This document shows, one piece after another, positions 48,175 through 57,170 of a DNA stretch of 64,000 nt. A program made the position numbers and the translations under genes. Every line of letters starts with the position of its first letter. Position 1 is the first letter of the stretch. The notes under the pieces were generated by a model that was given only the letters and a program-made list of their open reading frames with translations, did no database searches and was not told the origin of the DNA. The stretch comes from Hydrogenophilales bacterium 16-64-46 (GTDB taxonomy: Bacteria; Pseudomonadota; Gammaproteobacteria; Burkholderiales; Thiobacillaceae), in assembly GCA_002281775.1 (NCBI GenBank), contig NCGY01000009.1, forward strand, positions 62,001 to 126,000. The letters are read 5' to 3'.

Positions 48175-48513
48175 ATGAATCTGGAAAAAATGATGGACTT
48201 GCCGGGGGCGATGGCCGCCTTTACCTACAACGACCGCGGCGAACTGCAAAGCCACATCCTGCGTGAAGGTACGGAGCTGACGCCGCAGGTGCTGGATTTG
48301 CTGACCCGCTCTTGCGTGGCCAACCTGGCGATCGCCGGCATGGAAGCCCGTGGTTGGGAAGCAGTGACCGGACAGGGGGGTTTCCAGCCTCTGCAGGGGT
48401 TTTCGGTCGTGGGGCTGGAGTGGTCGGTGGTGGTCAACGGCAATTGCGGCGTGATCGTGAAAAACCGCGATGCCGATTACGAAGCCGCCTTCAACGCCCT
48501 GAAACCCGCCTGA
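48175..48513 (+). CDS. DUF2173 protein, copy 2
   Basis: A 112-aa paralogue, 25 bp after copy 1, with gggggagag before the ATG. It has LPGAMAAFTYNDRGEL and the signature GGFQPLQGFSVVGLEWSVVV. The Trp/Phe and Gly pattern is shared with its neighbours, but the overall identity is low, so the triplication is old. Confidence 0.85.
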   Translation: MNLEKMMDLPGAMAAFTYNDRGELQSHILREGTELTPQVLDLLTRSCVANLAIAGMEARGWEAVTGQGGFQPLQGFSVVGLEWSVVVNGNCGVIVKNRDADYEAAFNALKPA

Positions 48514-48523
48514 GGCAGTTGCC

Positions 48524-48859
48524 ATGTCGCTGAGAAAAATTCTGGTACTCGACGGCGTGACCGCAGTCTGCCGCTTCCGCGATGACGGCGCGGTGATGGA
48601 CGCGCAGGGTATGTTGCCGCCCGAACTCATGGAACGCCTGGCGCATTTTGCCCAGTGGTACCGGCGCATGGTATCCGGCAACACCGATCTGCTCTCACTG
48701 TTTTCGCAGATGCGCGGCTGGTCGCCGTCCCAGGGCTGGGTGGTGCAGGGCGCGGCGATGACCGTGTGCAGCCACGGCAACACGGTGTGTCTGTTCGACA
48801 ATGCCCAGGGCTCGCTGAACGAGATCATGCGGGCGCTGGCCGAAACTGCACACGAATAA
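48524..48859 (+). CDS. DUF2173 protein, copy 3
   Basis: A 111-aa paralogue, 10 bp after copy 2. Signature GWSPSQGWVVQGAAMTVCSH then GNTVCLF. Like copy 1 it keeps TVC..GN, while copy 2 does not. A strong terminator follows, closing a three-gene transcription unit, so the three products are probably made together and may form hetero-oligomers. Confidence 0.85.
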   Translation: MSLRKILVLDGVTAVCRFRDDGAVMDAQGMLPPELMERLAHFAQWYRRMVSGNTDLLSLFSQMRGWSPSQGWVVQGAAMTVCSHGNTVCLFDNAQGSLNEIMRALAETAHE

Positions 48860-48885
48860 GACCTGCCCGAAGCGGAGAAACCGGT

Positions 48886-48911
48886 AAAAACCCCTCTGCG
48901 GAGGGGTTTTT
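48886..48911. terminator. Rho-independent terminator after the DUF2173 genes
   Basis: The 11-bp stem aaaaacccctc/gaggggttttt has loop tgcg and a T-run. It separates the DUF2173 unit from ilvI. Confidence 0.92.
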
Positions 48912-48946
48912 ACATGTCCGGGCTGGCCGGAAAGATGCAGCATTCC

Positions 48947-48976
48947 TTGACCGTCGCAGGGCAAACCGATTACCCT
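48947..48976 (+). promoter_or_regulatory. Putative sigma-70 promoter of ilvIHC
   Basis: TTGACC (48947-48952) and TACCCT (48971-48976) are separated by 18 bp, 37 bp upstream of the ilvI ATG and just after a terminator. No attenuator leader peptide rich in branched-chain codons was seen in the short gap. Confidence 0.35.
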
Positions 48977-49012
48977 CACGGGTTCACCAACGATTTGATT
49001 TGTAGCCAGTTT

Positions 49013-50722
49013 ATGGAAGCCACGGGCGCCGAGATCGTCGTACGTTGTCTGGCCGAAGAGGGGGTCGAGTTTGTCTTCGGCTATCCCGGCGGGGCCGTGC
49101 TCAACATTTACGACGAAATCTTCAAGCAGAACAAGTTCAAGCACGTGCTAGTCCGACATGAGCAGGCTGCGGTGCATGCGGCGGACGCGTACGCGCGCGC
49201 CACCGGCCGTGTCGGCGTCGCCCTGGTGACGTCCGGGCCGGGCGCGACCAACGCCGTGACCGGCATCGCCACGGCCTACATGGATTCGGTGCCCATCGTC
49301 GTGGTCACCGGCCAGGTGCCGACGCCAGCGATCGGCATGGATGCCTTCCAGGAAGTCGATACCGTCGGCATCACGCGGCCGTGCGTGAAGCACAACTTCC
49401 TCGTCAAGGACGTGAAGGACCTGGCCGAGACGATGAAGAAAGCCTTCATCATCGCCGCCACCGGCCGCCCCGGCCCGGTGGTGGTGGATGTGCCCAAGGA
49501 CATCACCGCGCACACGACCGAGTTCGTCTACCCGGCCAGTATCGAGATGCGCTCGTACAACCCGGTGGTCAAGGGGCACAGCGGGCAGTTGAAGCGCGCG
49601 GTGCAGATGCTGCTCGAAGCCCAGCGTCCGATGATCTATATCGGCGGCGGCGTGGTGCTGGGCGATGCCTCAAAGCAACTGGTCGAAGTGGCCAGTCTGC
49701 TGGGATTCCCGGTGACCAACACGCTGATGGGCCTGGGCGGGCATCCCGCCACGCACAGGCAGAATCTCGGCATGCTGGGCATGCACGGCACCTACGAAGC
49801 CAACATGGCGATGCAGCATTGCGACGTGCTGCTGGCCGTGGGCGCGCGTTTCGACGACCGCGTGATCGGCAATCCTGCGCACTTTGCGCGCGAGCAGCGT
49901 CGCATCATCCACATCGACATCGATCCGTCGTCAATCTCCAAGCGGGTGAAGGTCGACGTGCCCATCGTTGGCGACGTGAAGCATGTGCTGACCGAGATGC
50001 TCGCGCTGCTGAAGCAGGCCAAGGACAAACCCGATGCCGCGCTTACCGCCTGGTGGACGCAGATCGAGTTGTGGCGTTCGAAGAACTGCCTCAAGTACAA
50101 CAAGCAGAGCTCCATCATCAAGCCGCAGTATGTGGTCGAGAAGCTGTGGGAAGTGACGAAGGGCGATGCCTACGTCACGTCCGACGTCGGCCAGCACCAG
50201 ATGTGGGCGGCGCAGTACTACAAGTTCGACCAGCCGCGCCGCTGGATCAACTCCGGCGGTCTCGGCACCATGGGCGTCGGTCTGCCCTACGCAATGGGCG
50301 TGCAGCTGGCCTTCCCCGACGCGCAGGTCGCCTGTATCACGGGGGAATCGAGCATCCAGATGAATATCCAGGAACTCTCCACCTGCAAACAGTACCGCAT
50401 CCCGGTCAAGGTGTTGACGTTGAACAACGGCTACATGGGCATGGTGCGGCAGTGGCAGGAATTCTTCTACGGCAGCCGCTACGCCGAGTCGTACATGGAA
50501 TCGCTGCCCGATTTCGTCAAGCTCGCCGAGTCCTACGGCCACGTCGGCATGAAGATCGAAAAACCCGAAGACGTCGAGGCCGCGATCAAGGAAGCCTTCT
50601 CGCCGGCTTTGAAGGAGCGCATGGTGTTCATGGACTTCATCACCGACGCCGCGGAAAACGTCTTCCCCATGGTCGAGGGCGGCAAGGGCCTCTCCGAGAT
50701 GATCCTGGCGGAGGAACTGTGA
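49013..50722 (+). CDS. ilvI: Acetolactate synthase large subunit
   Basis: ThDP-dependent enzyme of valine, leucine and isoleucine synthesis; 569 aa. The start ATG (MEATGAEIVVRCLAEEGVEF) is the family start. The catalytic Glu region is LVRHEQAAVHAADAYARATG, the FAD/pyruvate regions include FQEVDTVGITRPCVKHNF, and the ThDP/Mg motif is GESSIQMNIQELSTCKQY. The stop overlaps the ilvH start (TGATG). Also called ilvB in many betaproteobacteria. Confidence 0.96.
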   Translation: MEATGAEIVVRCLAEEGVEFVFGYPGGAVLNIYDEIFKQNKFKHVLVRHEQAAVHAADAYARATGRVGVALVTSGPGATNAVTGIATAYMDSVPIVVVTGQVPTPAIGMDAFQEVDTVGITRPCVKHNFLVKDVKDLAETMKKAFIIAATGRPGPVVVDVPKDITAHTTEFVYPASIEMRSYNPVVKGHSGQLKRAVQMLLEAQRPMIYIGGGVVLGDASKQLVEVASLLGFPVTNTLMGLGGHPATHRQNLGMLGMHGTYEANMAMQHCDVLLAVGARFDDRVIGNPAHFAREQRRIIHIDIDPSSISKRVKVDVPIVGDVKHVLTEMLALLKQAKDKPDAALTAWWTQIELWRSKNCLKYNKQSSIIKPQYVVEKLWEVTKGDAYVTSDVGQHQMWAAQYYKFDQPRRWINSGGLGTMGVGLPYAMGVQLAFPDAQVACITGESSIQMNIQELSTCKQYRIPVKVLTLNNGYMGMVRQWQEFFYGSRYAESYMESLPDFVKLAESYGHVGMKIEKPEDVEAAIKEAFSPALKERMVFMDFITDAAENVFPMVEGGKGLSEMILAEEL

Positions 50723-51219
50723 TGAACAGCCGGCACATCATTTCGCTGCTGATGGAGAACGAGGCCGGCGCGCTCTCCCGTGTCGCCGGGCTGTTTTCGG
50801 CGCGCGCCTACAACATCGAATCGCTGACCGTCGCACCCACCGAGGACGCCACGCTGTCGCGCATGACCATCGTCACCACCGGCTCGGAAGACATCATCGA
50901 GCAGATCACTAAGCAGTTGAACAAGCTGATCGATGTGATCAAGGTGATGGACCTGACCGAAGGCCAGCACATCGAGCGCGAGCTCATGCTGGTCAAGGTC
51001 AAGGCGGTGGGGGCCGGTCGCGAGGAGATGAAGCGCACCGCCGATATCTTTCGCGGTCGCATCATCGATGTGACCGAGGCGACTTACACCATCGAGCTCA
51101 CCGGTACCGGTTCCAAGCTCGATGCTTTTCTCGAAGCCATCGATTCCGCGCTCATCATCGAAACGGTGCGTACTGGTGCCTCCGGCATCGGCCGCGGCGA
51201 GCGCAGCCTCAAAGTCTGA
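50722..51219 (+). CDS. ilvH: Acetolactate synthase small (regulatory) subunit
   Basis: A 165-aa ACT-domain subunit conferring valine feedback control. N-terminal ACT: RHIISLLMENEAGALSRVAG and GLFSARAYNIESLTVAPTED. The C-terminal domain starts at about residue 80 (ELMLVKVKA). Translation is coupled to ilvI. Confidence 0.96.
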   Translation: MNSRHIISLLMENEAGALSRVAGLFSARAYNIESLTVAPTEDATLSRMTIVTTGSEDIIEQITKQLNKLIDVIKVMDLTEGQHIERELMLVKVKAVGAGREEMKRTADIFRGRIIDVTEATYTIELTGTGSKLDAFLEAIDSALIIETVRTGASGIGRGERSLKV

Positions 51220-52278
<1,059 letters not shown>

Positions 52279-52381
52279 GGGACTAGGGGCCAGGATCTGG
52301 GATTCAGGGGCCTGTGCGGCTGCGCCGCGCCGACCCTGCATTTTGTCCCTGAATCCTGATCCCTGAATCCTGACCCCTGAC
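52279..52381. repeat. G-rich inverted-repeat element between ilvC and psd
   Basis: The left arm gggactaggggccagg and following ggattcaggggcc is complemented by the right arm ccctgaatcctgatccctg, which ends one base before the psd ATG. The centre has a short dyad gcggctgcgccgc. It begins immediately after the ilvC stop. It has the same organisation as the element before gph, including removal of a normal Shine-Dalgarno site. Confidence 0.72.
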
Positions 52382-52382
52382 A

Positions 52383-53009
52383 ATGAAGAATCCCCTCATC
52401 GCTCGCGAAGGCTGGCTCGTTCTGCTGGCCGCGTTCGCGGCTGCGCTTGTTGCGACCTGGCTGCTCGGCTGGTGGTCTGTGCCTTTCTGGATATGGGCCG
52501 TGTTCGCGTTGCAGTTTTTTCGCGACCCCGTGCGCGTGCCGCCGTCAGACGCCGATGCCGTCATTGCGCCGGCCGACGGCCGCATTGTGGTCGTGGAAAA
52601 AGTTCGCGATACGGTGCTTGACCGTGATGCCCTGAAGATCAGCGTGTTCATGAATGTATTCAACGTGCATTCGAACAAGAGTCCGGTCGATGGTGTGGTG
52701 AAAGGCATCTGGTATACGCCGGGTCTTTTCGTCAACGCCGATCTCGACAAGGCCTCGACCGAGAACGAGCGTAACGCGATCCACATCGCCACCGCGCGCG
52801 GCGATGTCACCTGCGTGCAGATCGCCGGCCTGATCGCGCGCCGTATCCTGTGCTACACCCGCATCGGCGATACGCTCTCGCGCGGGCAGCGCTACGGTTT
52901 CATCCGCTTCGGTTCCCGGGTGGATGTTTATCTGCCGGTGTCCGCGCGGCCGGAAGTCAGCATCGGCCAGAAGGTCACCGGCGGGCGTACCATATTGGCT
53001 CGCTGGTAA
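52383..53009 (+). CDS. psd: Phosphatidylserine decarboxylase proenzyme
   Basis: Makes phosphatidylethanolamine; 208 aa, the short archaetidylserine-decarboxylase-like form common in betaproteobacteria. N-terminal hydrophobic helix ([20 protein letters not shown]). The conserved [16 protein letters not shown] and [11 protein letters not shown] are present. The self-cleavage Gly-Ser that yields the pyruvoyl group is in [12 protein letters not shown]. It has no Shine-Dalgarno because a repeat reaches the start codon. pssA follows. Confidence 0.94.
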   Translation: MKNPLIAREGWLVLLAAFAAALVATWLLGWWSVPFWIWAVFALQFFRDPVRVPPSDADAVIAPADGRIVVVEKVRDTVLDRDALKISVFMNVFNVHSNKSPVDGVVKGIWYTPGLFVNADLDKASTENERNAIHIATARGDVTCVQIAGLIARRILCYTRIGDTLSRGQRYGFIRFGSRVDVYLPVSARPEVSIGQKVTGGRTILARW

Positions 53010-53033
53010 TAGCTGCCCAACCGCCGAGGCCTC

Positions 53034-53798
53034 ATGCTCGAATTCAACCACCGCAAGACCGACGCCGTACGACCCCGCATGCGTGACCGCGGCATTTACC
53101 TGCTGCCCAATCTCTTCACGACTGGCGCGCTGTTTGCTGGCTTCTACGCCATTGTGCAGGCGATGAACGGCCGTTTCGAGCACGCCGCCGTTGCCATCTT
53201 CATCGCCATGGTTCTCGATGGGCTCGACGGCCGGGTCGCCCGCATGACGCATACCCAGAGTGCATTCGGGGCTGAATACGACAGCCTGTCCGACATGGTG
53301 TCGTTCGGTGTCGCGCCGGCCCTGGTGATCTACGAATTCGCCCTGCAGGACATGGGCAAGTTTGGCTGGATCGCCGCTTTCGTCTATTGCGCCGGTGCCG
53401 CGCTGCGCCTGGCGCGTTTCAATACGCAGCTCGACGTCGTCACCGACAAGCGGTTTTTCCAGGGCCTGCCCAGCCCGTCGGCGGCGGCGCTTATCGCCGG
53501 CTTCGTCTGGGTCATGGTCGAATACGGCGTGACAGGCGAGGCCGTGCGCTGGCTGGCAGCAGCGATCGCCCTGTTTGGCGGGCTGACCATGGTCAGCAAT
53601 TTCCGCTACTACAGCGGCAAGGAAATCAATCTGCGCAAGAGCGTGCCTTTTTTCGTCATCCTGCTGGTCGTGCTGGTGTTCGTGCTGATTTCGACCAGCC
53701 CGCCCGAGGTCCTGTTCGGGGGCTTCGTGCTTTACGGCCTGTCGGGCTACGCAATGGCCGCCTGGCAGCTTTTGCGGCGGCGTTCTCCCGCAGCCTGA
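53034..53798 (+). CDS. pssA: CDP-diacylglycerol-serine O-phosphatidyltransferase
   Basis: Membrane enzyme producing phosphatidylserine for Psd; 254 aa with about seven spans. The CDP-alcohol phosphotransferase signature DG..AR...G...D...D is visible in DGLDGRVARM and FGAEYDSLSD. N-terminal RGIYLLPNLFTTGALFAGFY is typical. Together with psd it gives the two-step route to phosphatidylethanolamine. Confidence 0.95.
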   Translation: MLEFNHRKTDAVRPRMRDRGIYLLPNLFTTGALFAGFYAIVQAMNGRFEHAAVAIFIAMVLDGLDGRVARMTHTQSAFGAEYDSLSDMVSFGVAPALVIYEFALQDMGKFGWIAAFVYCAGAALRLARFNTQLDVVTDKRFFQGLPSPSAAALIAGFVWVMVEYGVTGEAVRWLAAAIALFGGLTMVSNFRYYSGKEINLRKSVPFFVILLVVLVFVLISTSPPEVLFGGFVLYGLSGYAMAAWQLLRRRSPAA

Positions 53799-53896
53799 CG
53801 AGGCCGCAGATGTTGCCCGGCGGATACAGGCTGGAAGCGCATCGGCAGAAATTACGGGCGGCAAGCGCCATCACGGTGCTGCGCCTGTCAGGCTTT

Positions 53897-54967
53897 TCAG
53901 GCATGCCGGGCTTTCTCTGACTGCCGGGCAAGTGCCCATTGAACGTGTTCCCGCACCAGTTCGGAAGAATCGCCCCCGCGCTGTCGGAGTGCCGCCATCG
54001 TTTCGGCTGAGGCTGGCGCATTGCCCAGCGCCACGGCGATATTGCGCAGCCAGCGTTCATGCCCGATGCGGCGGATGGCCGAGCCTGCCAGGCGGTCATT
54101 GAACTCGGTTTCGCTCCAGGCAAAGATCTCGATCAGCCGCGTGCGATCGAGCGCCTGGCGCACGGCAAAGTCGGGCAGGGTGGCAGTTTGCGCGAAGCGG
54201 TTCCACGGGCAGACGAGCTGGCAGTCGTCGCAGCCGTAGATGCGGTTGCCGATGAGCGGCCGCAGGTCGACGGGGATGGGGCCCTTGAGTTCGATGGTGA
54301 GGTAGGAAATGCAGCGCCGCGCATCCAGTTGATAGGGTGCGACGATGGCCTGGGTGGGACAGACGTCGAGACAGGCCTGGCAGCTGCCGCAGTGGCTGGA
54401 CTCGGGCGCGTCCACCGGCAGCGGCAGGTCGGTGTAGATTTCGCCCAGAAAGAACCACGAGCCGTGTTCGCGGTTGAGCAGCAGGGTGTGCTTGCCGCGC
54501 CAGCCGAGGCCGGATTGACTCGCGAGTTCGACTTCCAGCACCGGTGCGCTGTCGGTAAAGACGCGGAAACGATGCGCGCCGACTACGGCGCTGATTTTAT
54601 CCGTCAGGCTTTGCAGGCGGTTGCGCAGCACCTTGTGGTAGTCGCGGCCGAGCGCGTAGCGCGAAATGTAGGCAGCTTCGGCGTCGGCCAGCACGGCGTG
54701 CGGGTCGGCGGCGTCGGGTGGAAAATAGTCGAGGCGGGCGGTGATCACGCGCAGCGTGCCGGGCACGAGTTCGGCCGGCCGGCTGCGCTTCGTGCCGTGC
54801 GCCGCCATATAATCCATCTCGCCATGAAAGCCCTGCGCCAGCCAGTTTTGCAGCCCTTGTTCCGCCGCGCCGAGATCGCAGCCGGCGATGCCCACGTCGG
54901 CAAAGCCGAGTGCGCGTCCCCAGCGCTTGATGTCGTCGGCGAGAAGGCGTAGGTCTGGCTCATGCAT
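53897..54967 (-). CDS. queG: Epoxyqueuosine reductase
   Basis: Cobalamin- and Fe-S-dependent enzyme for the last step of queuosine tRNA modification; 356 aa. The N-terminal catalytic domain contains YISRYALGRDYHKVLRNRL. Two 4Fe-4S motifs are CGSCQACLDVCPTQAI and CDDCQLVCPWN. The C-terminal helical repeat region includes ERWLRNIAVALGNA. Start ATG at 54967 (MHEPDLRLLADDIKRW). Divergent from tsaE, with overlapping starts. Confidence 0.94.
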   Translation of the reverse strand: MHEPDLRLLADDIKRWGRALGFADVGIAGCDLGAAEQGLQNWLAQGFHGEMDYMAAHGTKRSRPAELVPGTLRVITARLDYFPPDAADPHAVLADAEAAYISRYALGRDYHKVLRNRLQSLTDKISAVVGAHRFRVFTDSAPVLEVELASQSGLGWRGKHTLLLNREHGSWFFLGEIYTDLPLPVDAPESSHCGSCQACLDVCPTQAIVAPYQLDARRCISYLTIELKGPIPVDLRPLIGNRIYGCDDCQLVCPWNRFAQTATLPDFAVRQALDRTRLIEIFAWSETEFNDRLAGSAIRRIGHERWLRNIAVALGNAPASAETMAALRQRGGDSSELVREHVQWALARQSEKARHA

Positions 54968-55444
54968 GGCCCCGATGATACCGTGCGCTGCCGGATGCAC
55001 CTGCCCGACGAAGCCGCCACGCTGGCCTTCGGTGCACGCCTCGCGCGGCAGCTTCACGCCGGTCTCACCTGCTACCTCGTCGGCGATCTGGGGGCGGGCA
55101 AGACGACGCTGGTGCGCGGCCTGTTGCGTGCGCTGGGCGTGACCGGGCGGGTGAAGAGCCCGACCTACACGCTGGTCGAAACTTATGAACTGCCGGGGTT
55201 TGAGTTGTATCATTTTGACCTATATCGTATGCATGACCCGCGCGAGTGGCTGGACGCGGGCTTCCGCGACGTGAGCGGCCGGGCGGTCAGCCTGATCGAA
55301 TGGCCCGACAGGGCGGCGGGCTGGCTGGCCGCGCCGGATGTCATCGTCAGGCTGTCGATTGCGGACGACGCCCGCGAAGTGGAATGCGAAGCCGTGAGCC
55401 CCGAAGGCGCGCGCTACCTGGAGATGACTTGCAAGCCCTGCTGA
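54962..55444 (+). CDS. tsaE: tRNA threonylcarbamoyladenosine biosynthesis ATPase TsaE
   Basis: ATPase partner of TsaB/TsaD in t6A37 formation; 160 aa. Walker A YLVGDLGAGKTTLVRGLL, then VKSPTYTLVETYEL, YHFDLYRMHDPREWLDAG and LIEWPDRA. The ATG at 54962 overlaps the divergent queG start. An in-frame ATG at 54995 (MHLPDEAATLAFG) is closer to the usual family start and may be the real one. Confidence 0.93.
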   Translation: MHGPDDTVRCRMHLPDEAATLAFGARLARQLHAGLTCYLVGDLGAGKTTLVRGLLRALGVTGRVKSPTYTLVETYELPGFELYHFDLYRMHDPREWLDAGFRDVSGRAVSLIEWPDRAAGWLAAPDVIVRLSIADDAREVECEAVSPEGARYLEMTCKPC

Positions 55445-56619
55445 AAACCTTCCTGTTGTGTGTGATGTTGCTGTCGGGCCTGGCCCAGGCGATGCAACTC
55501 TCCGCCACCCGCCTGTGGCCGTCGCCCGATTACACCCGGCTCACCCTCGAAGCGCCGCAGCCCGTCGACTACAAATACTTCACACTGGCCAATCCCGAGC
55601 GGCTGGTGATCGATCTCGAAGGTGTGGAATCCGGTGCCGCGCTCGATGCGCTGGCAACGCAGCTTTCGGCAGACGATCCCTACATCGCGGGCATCCGGGT
55701 GGGGATGAATCGGCCCGGCGTGATGCGCCTGGTGCTCGACCTGAAGCAGGCCAGCAAGCCTTCGATTTTTGCCCTGCAGCCGCTGGCGCAATATGGACAT
55801 CGGTTGGTGGTCGACCTGCATGCACCGGATTCACCCCAGCAGGCCGCCGCGCCGGCAGCTGATCTCAAGGAGCCGGCCAAACCCGCTGCACCGCAGTACG
55901 CAAGGCTGATCACGGTGGCCATCGATGCCGGGCACGGCGGTGAAGATCCCGGTGCAATCGGCGCGTCGGGCTCGCGCGAAAAGGACATCACGCTGGCGCT
56001 GGCGAAAAAGCTCAAGCAGAAACTCGACGCCCAGGAAAACATGCGGGCGGTGCTGGTGCGCGACGGCGACTACTTCGTGCCGCTGTCGCAGCGGGTCGGC
56101 AAGGCGCGCGCGGCGAAGGCCGACCTGTTCCTGTCGATCCACGCCGACGCCTTCATCAAGCCGCACGCACGCGGCTCGTCGGTGTTTGCCCTGTCGGAAA
56201 GCGGGGCCACGTCGACGGCCGCGCGCTGGCTGGCCAAGAAGGAAAACGATGCTGACCTCATCGGTGGCGTGAACATCGACGTGAAGGATCCCTTCCTCAA
56301 GCGCACCCTCATCGACCTGTCGCAAACCGCCACCATCAACGACAGCCTCAAGCTGGGTCGGGCCGTGCTGAAGGAAATCGGCGGCGTGAACACCCTGCAC
56401 AAGAACTATGTCGAGCAGGCCGGGTTTGCCGTCCTGAAAGCGCCCGACATCCCCTCCATCCTGGTCGAAACCGCCTTCATCTCGAACCCCGAGGAAGAGA
56501 AGCGCCTGAACGACGCCGCGTACCAGGACAAACTGGTCGATGCCATCGTCGACGGCATCAGGACCTACTTCGACAAGCATCCGCTGACCGCACCCGCGCG
56601 GCTCACGCGCAATCCGTGA
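55429..56619 (+). CDS. amiC: N-acetylmuramoyl-L-alanine amidase (AmiC type)
   Basis: Periplasmic zinc amidase that splits septal peptidoglycan. A TTG at 55429, inside the tsaE end and with ggag six bases upstream, gives a full signal peptide (LLKTFLLCVMLLSGLAQA). An AMIN domain lies at about residues 25-130 (MQLSATRLWPSPDYTRLTLE). The Amidase_3 domain holds AIDAGHGGEDPGA, REKDITLALA, SIHADAFIK and PSILVETAFISNPEEE with the zinc ligands and catalytic Glu. The tsaE-ami-mutL order is common in proteobacteria. AmiB naming is also possible. Confidence 0.92.
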   Translation: MQALLKTFLLCVMLLSGLAQAMQLSATRLWPSPDYTRLTLEAPQPVDYKYFTLANPERLVIDLEGVESGAALDALATQLSADDPYIAGIRVGMNRPGVMRLVLDLKQASKPSIFALQPLAQYGHRLVVDLHAPDSPQQAAAPAADLKEPAKPAAPQYARLITVAIDAGHGGEDPGAIGASGSREKDITLALAKKLKQKLDAQENMRAVLVRDGDYFVPLSQRVGKARAAKADLFLSIHADAFIKPHARGSSVFALSESGATSTAARWLAKKENDADLIGGVNIDVKDPFLKRTLIDLSQTATINDSLKLGRAVLKEIGGVNTLHKNYVEQAGFAVLKAPDIPSILVETAFISNPEEEKRLNDAAYQDKLVDAIVDGIRTYFDKHPLTAPARLTRNP

Positions 56620-57170
56620 GCGAGGATCTGCTCGGTAAGTCGGCGCCGGGGTTCGACGCGCCGCTGGACGTGCTTGAGGCCTGCCACGCGCGCATTGCCG
56701 CGCAGTGCGACACACTGGAAAAGCTGCTCGCCCATCTGCCGCTGCGGGGCGCGGATGCGCAGGCGCAACAGGCCGCGCGCGCCGTCATGCGTTATTTCGA
56801 CGTTGCCGCCGTGCACCATCACGACGACGAGGAGCGCAACCTCTTCCCTCTGCTGGAAGCGGCGAACGCGCCGGGGGCCTGCGAGCTGGTCGAAGCCCTC
56901 ACGCTCGAACACGACGAACAGGCCCGGCTCTGGCGCAGCCTGCGCAGCCAGCTCGCGGCCATCGCTGCCGGGGCCGGCACCGTACTCGACCCGGTCTGGC
57001 TGGGACGCTTCGTCGCCTCCCAGCGGGTGCATCTGGCATTCGAGAACGCCCATGTGCTGCCGCTGGCTCGTGCGGTGCTGGACCCGGCGACGCTGGTCCG
57101 GCTGGGTCTCGCGATGGCGGCGCGGCGCGGCGTGGCGTATCCCGATGTGAACCGTACCGGCGATGCGTGA
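56616..57170 (+). CDS. Hemerythrin HHE-domain protein
   Basis: A 184-aa four-helix protein likely binding a non-heme di-iron centre. Ligand motifs: HARIAAQCDTLEKLL, HHHDDEERNLFPLL, LTLEHDEQARLW and HLAFENAHVLPLA. It could sense or store oxygen or NO. It starts with a GTG in the amidase stop (GTGA) and overlaps mutL by one base. Inserted between amiC and mutL, a place where these two genes are often adjacent. Confidence 0.88.
   Translation: MSEDLLGKSAPGFDAPLDVLEACHARIAAQCDTLEKLLAHLPLRGADAQAQQAARAVMRYFDVAAVHHHDDEERNLFPLLEAANAPGACELVEALTLEHDEQARLWRSLRSQLAAIAAGAGTVLDPVWLGRFVASQRVHLAFENAHVLPLARAVLDPATLVRLGLAMAARRGVAYPDVNRTGDA

Noticed and set aside
52545..53864. 439-codon minus-strand ORF opposite psd and pssA
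   Set aside because: Antisense to two clear lipid-synthesis genes; no recognisable domain.
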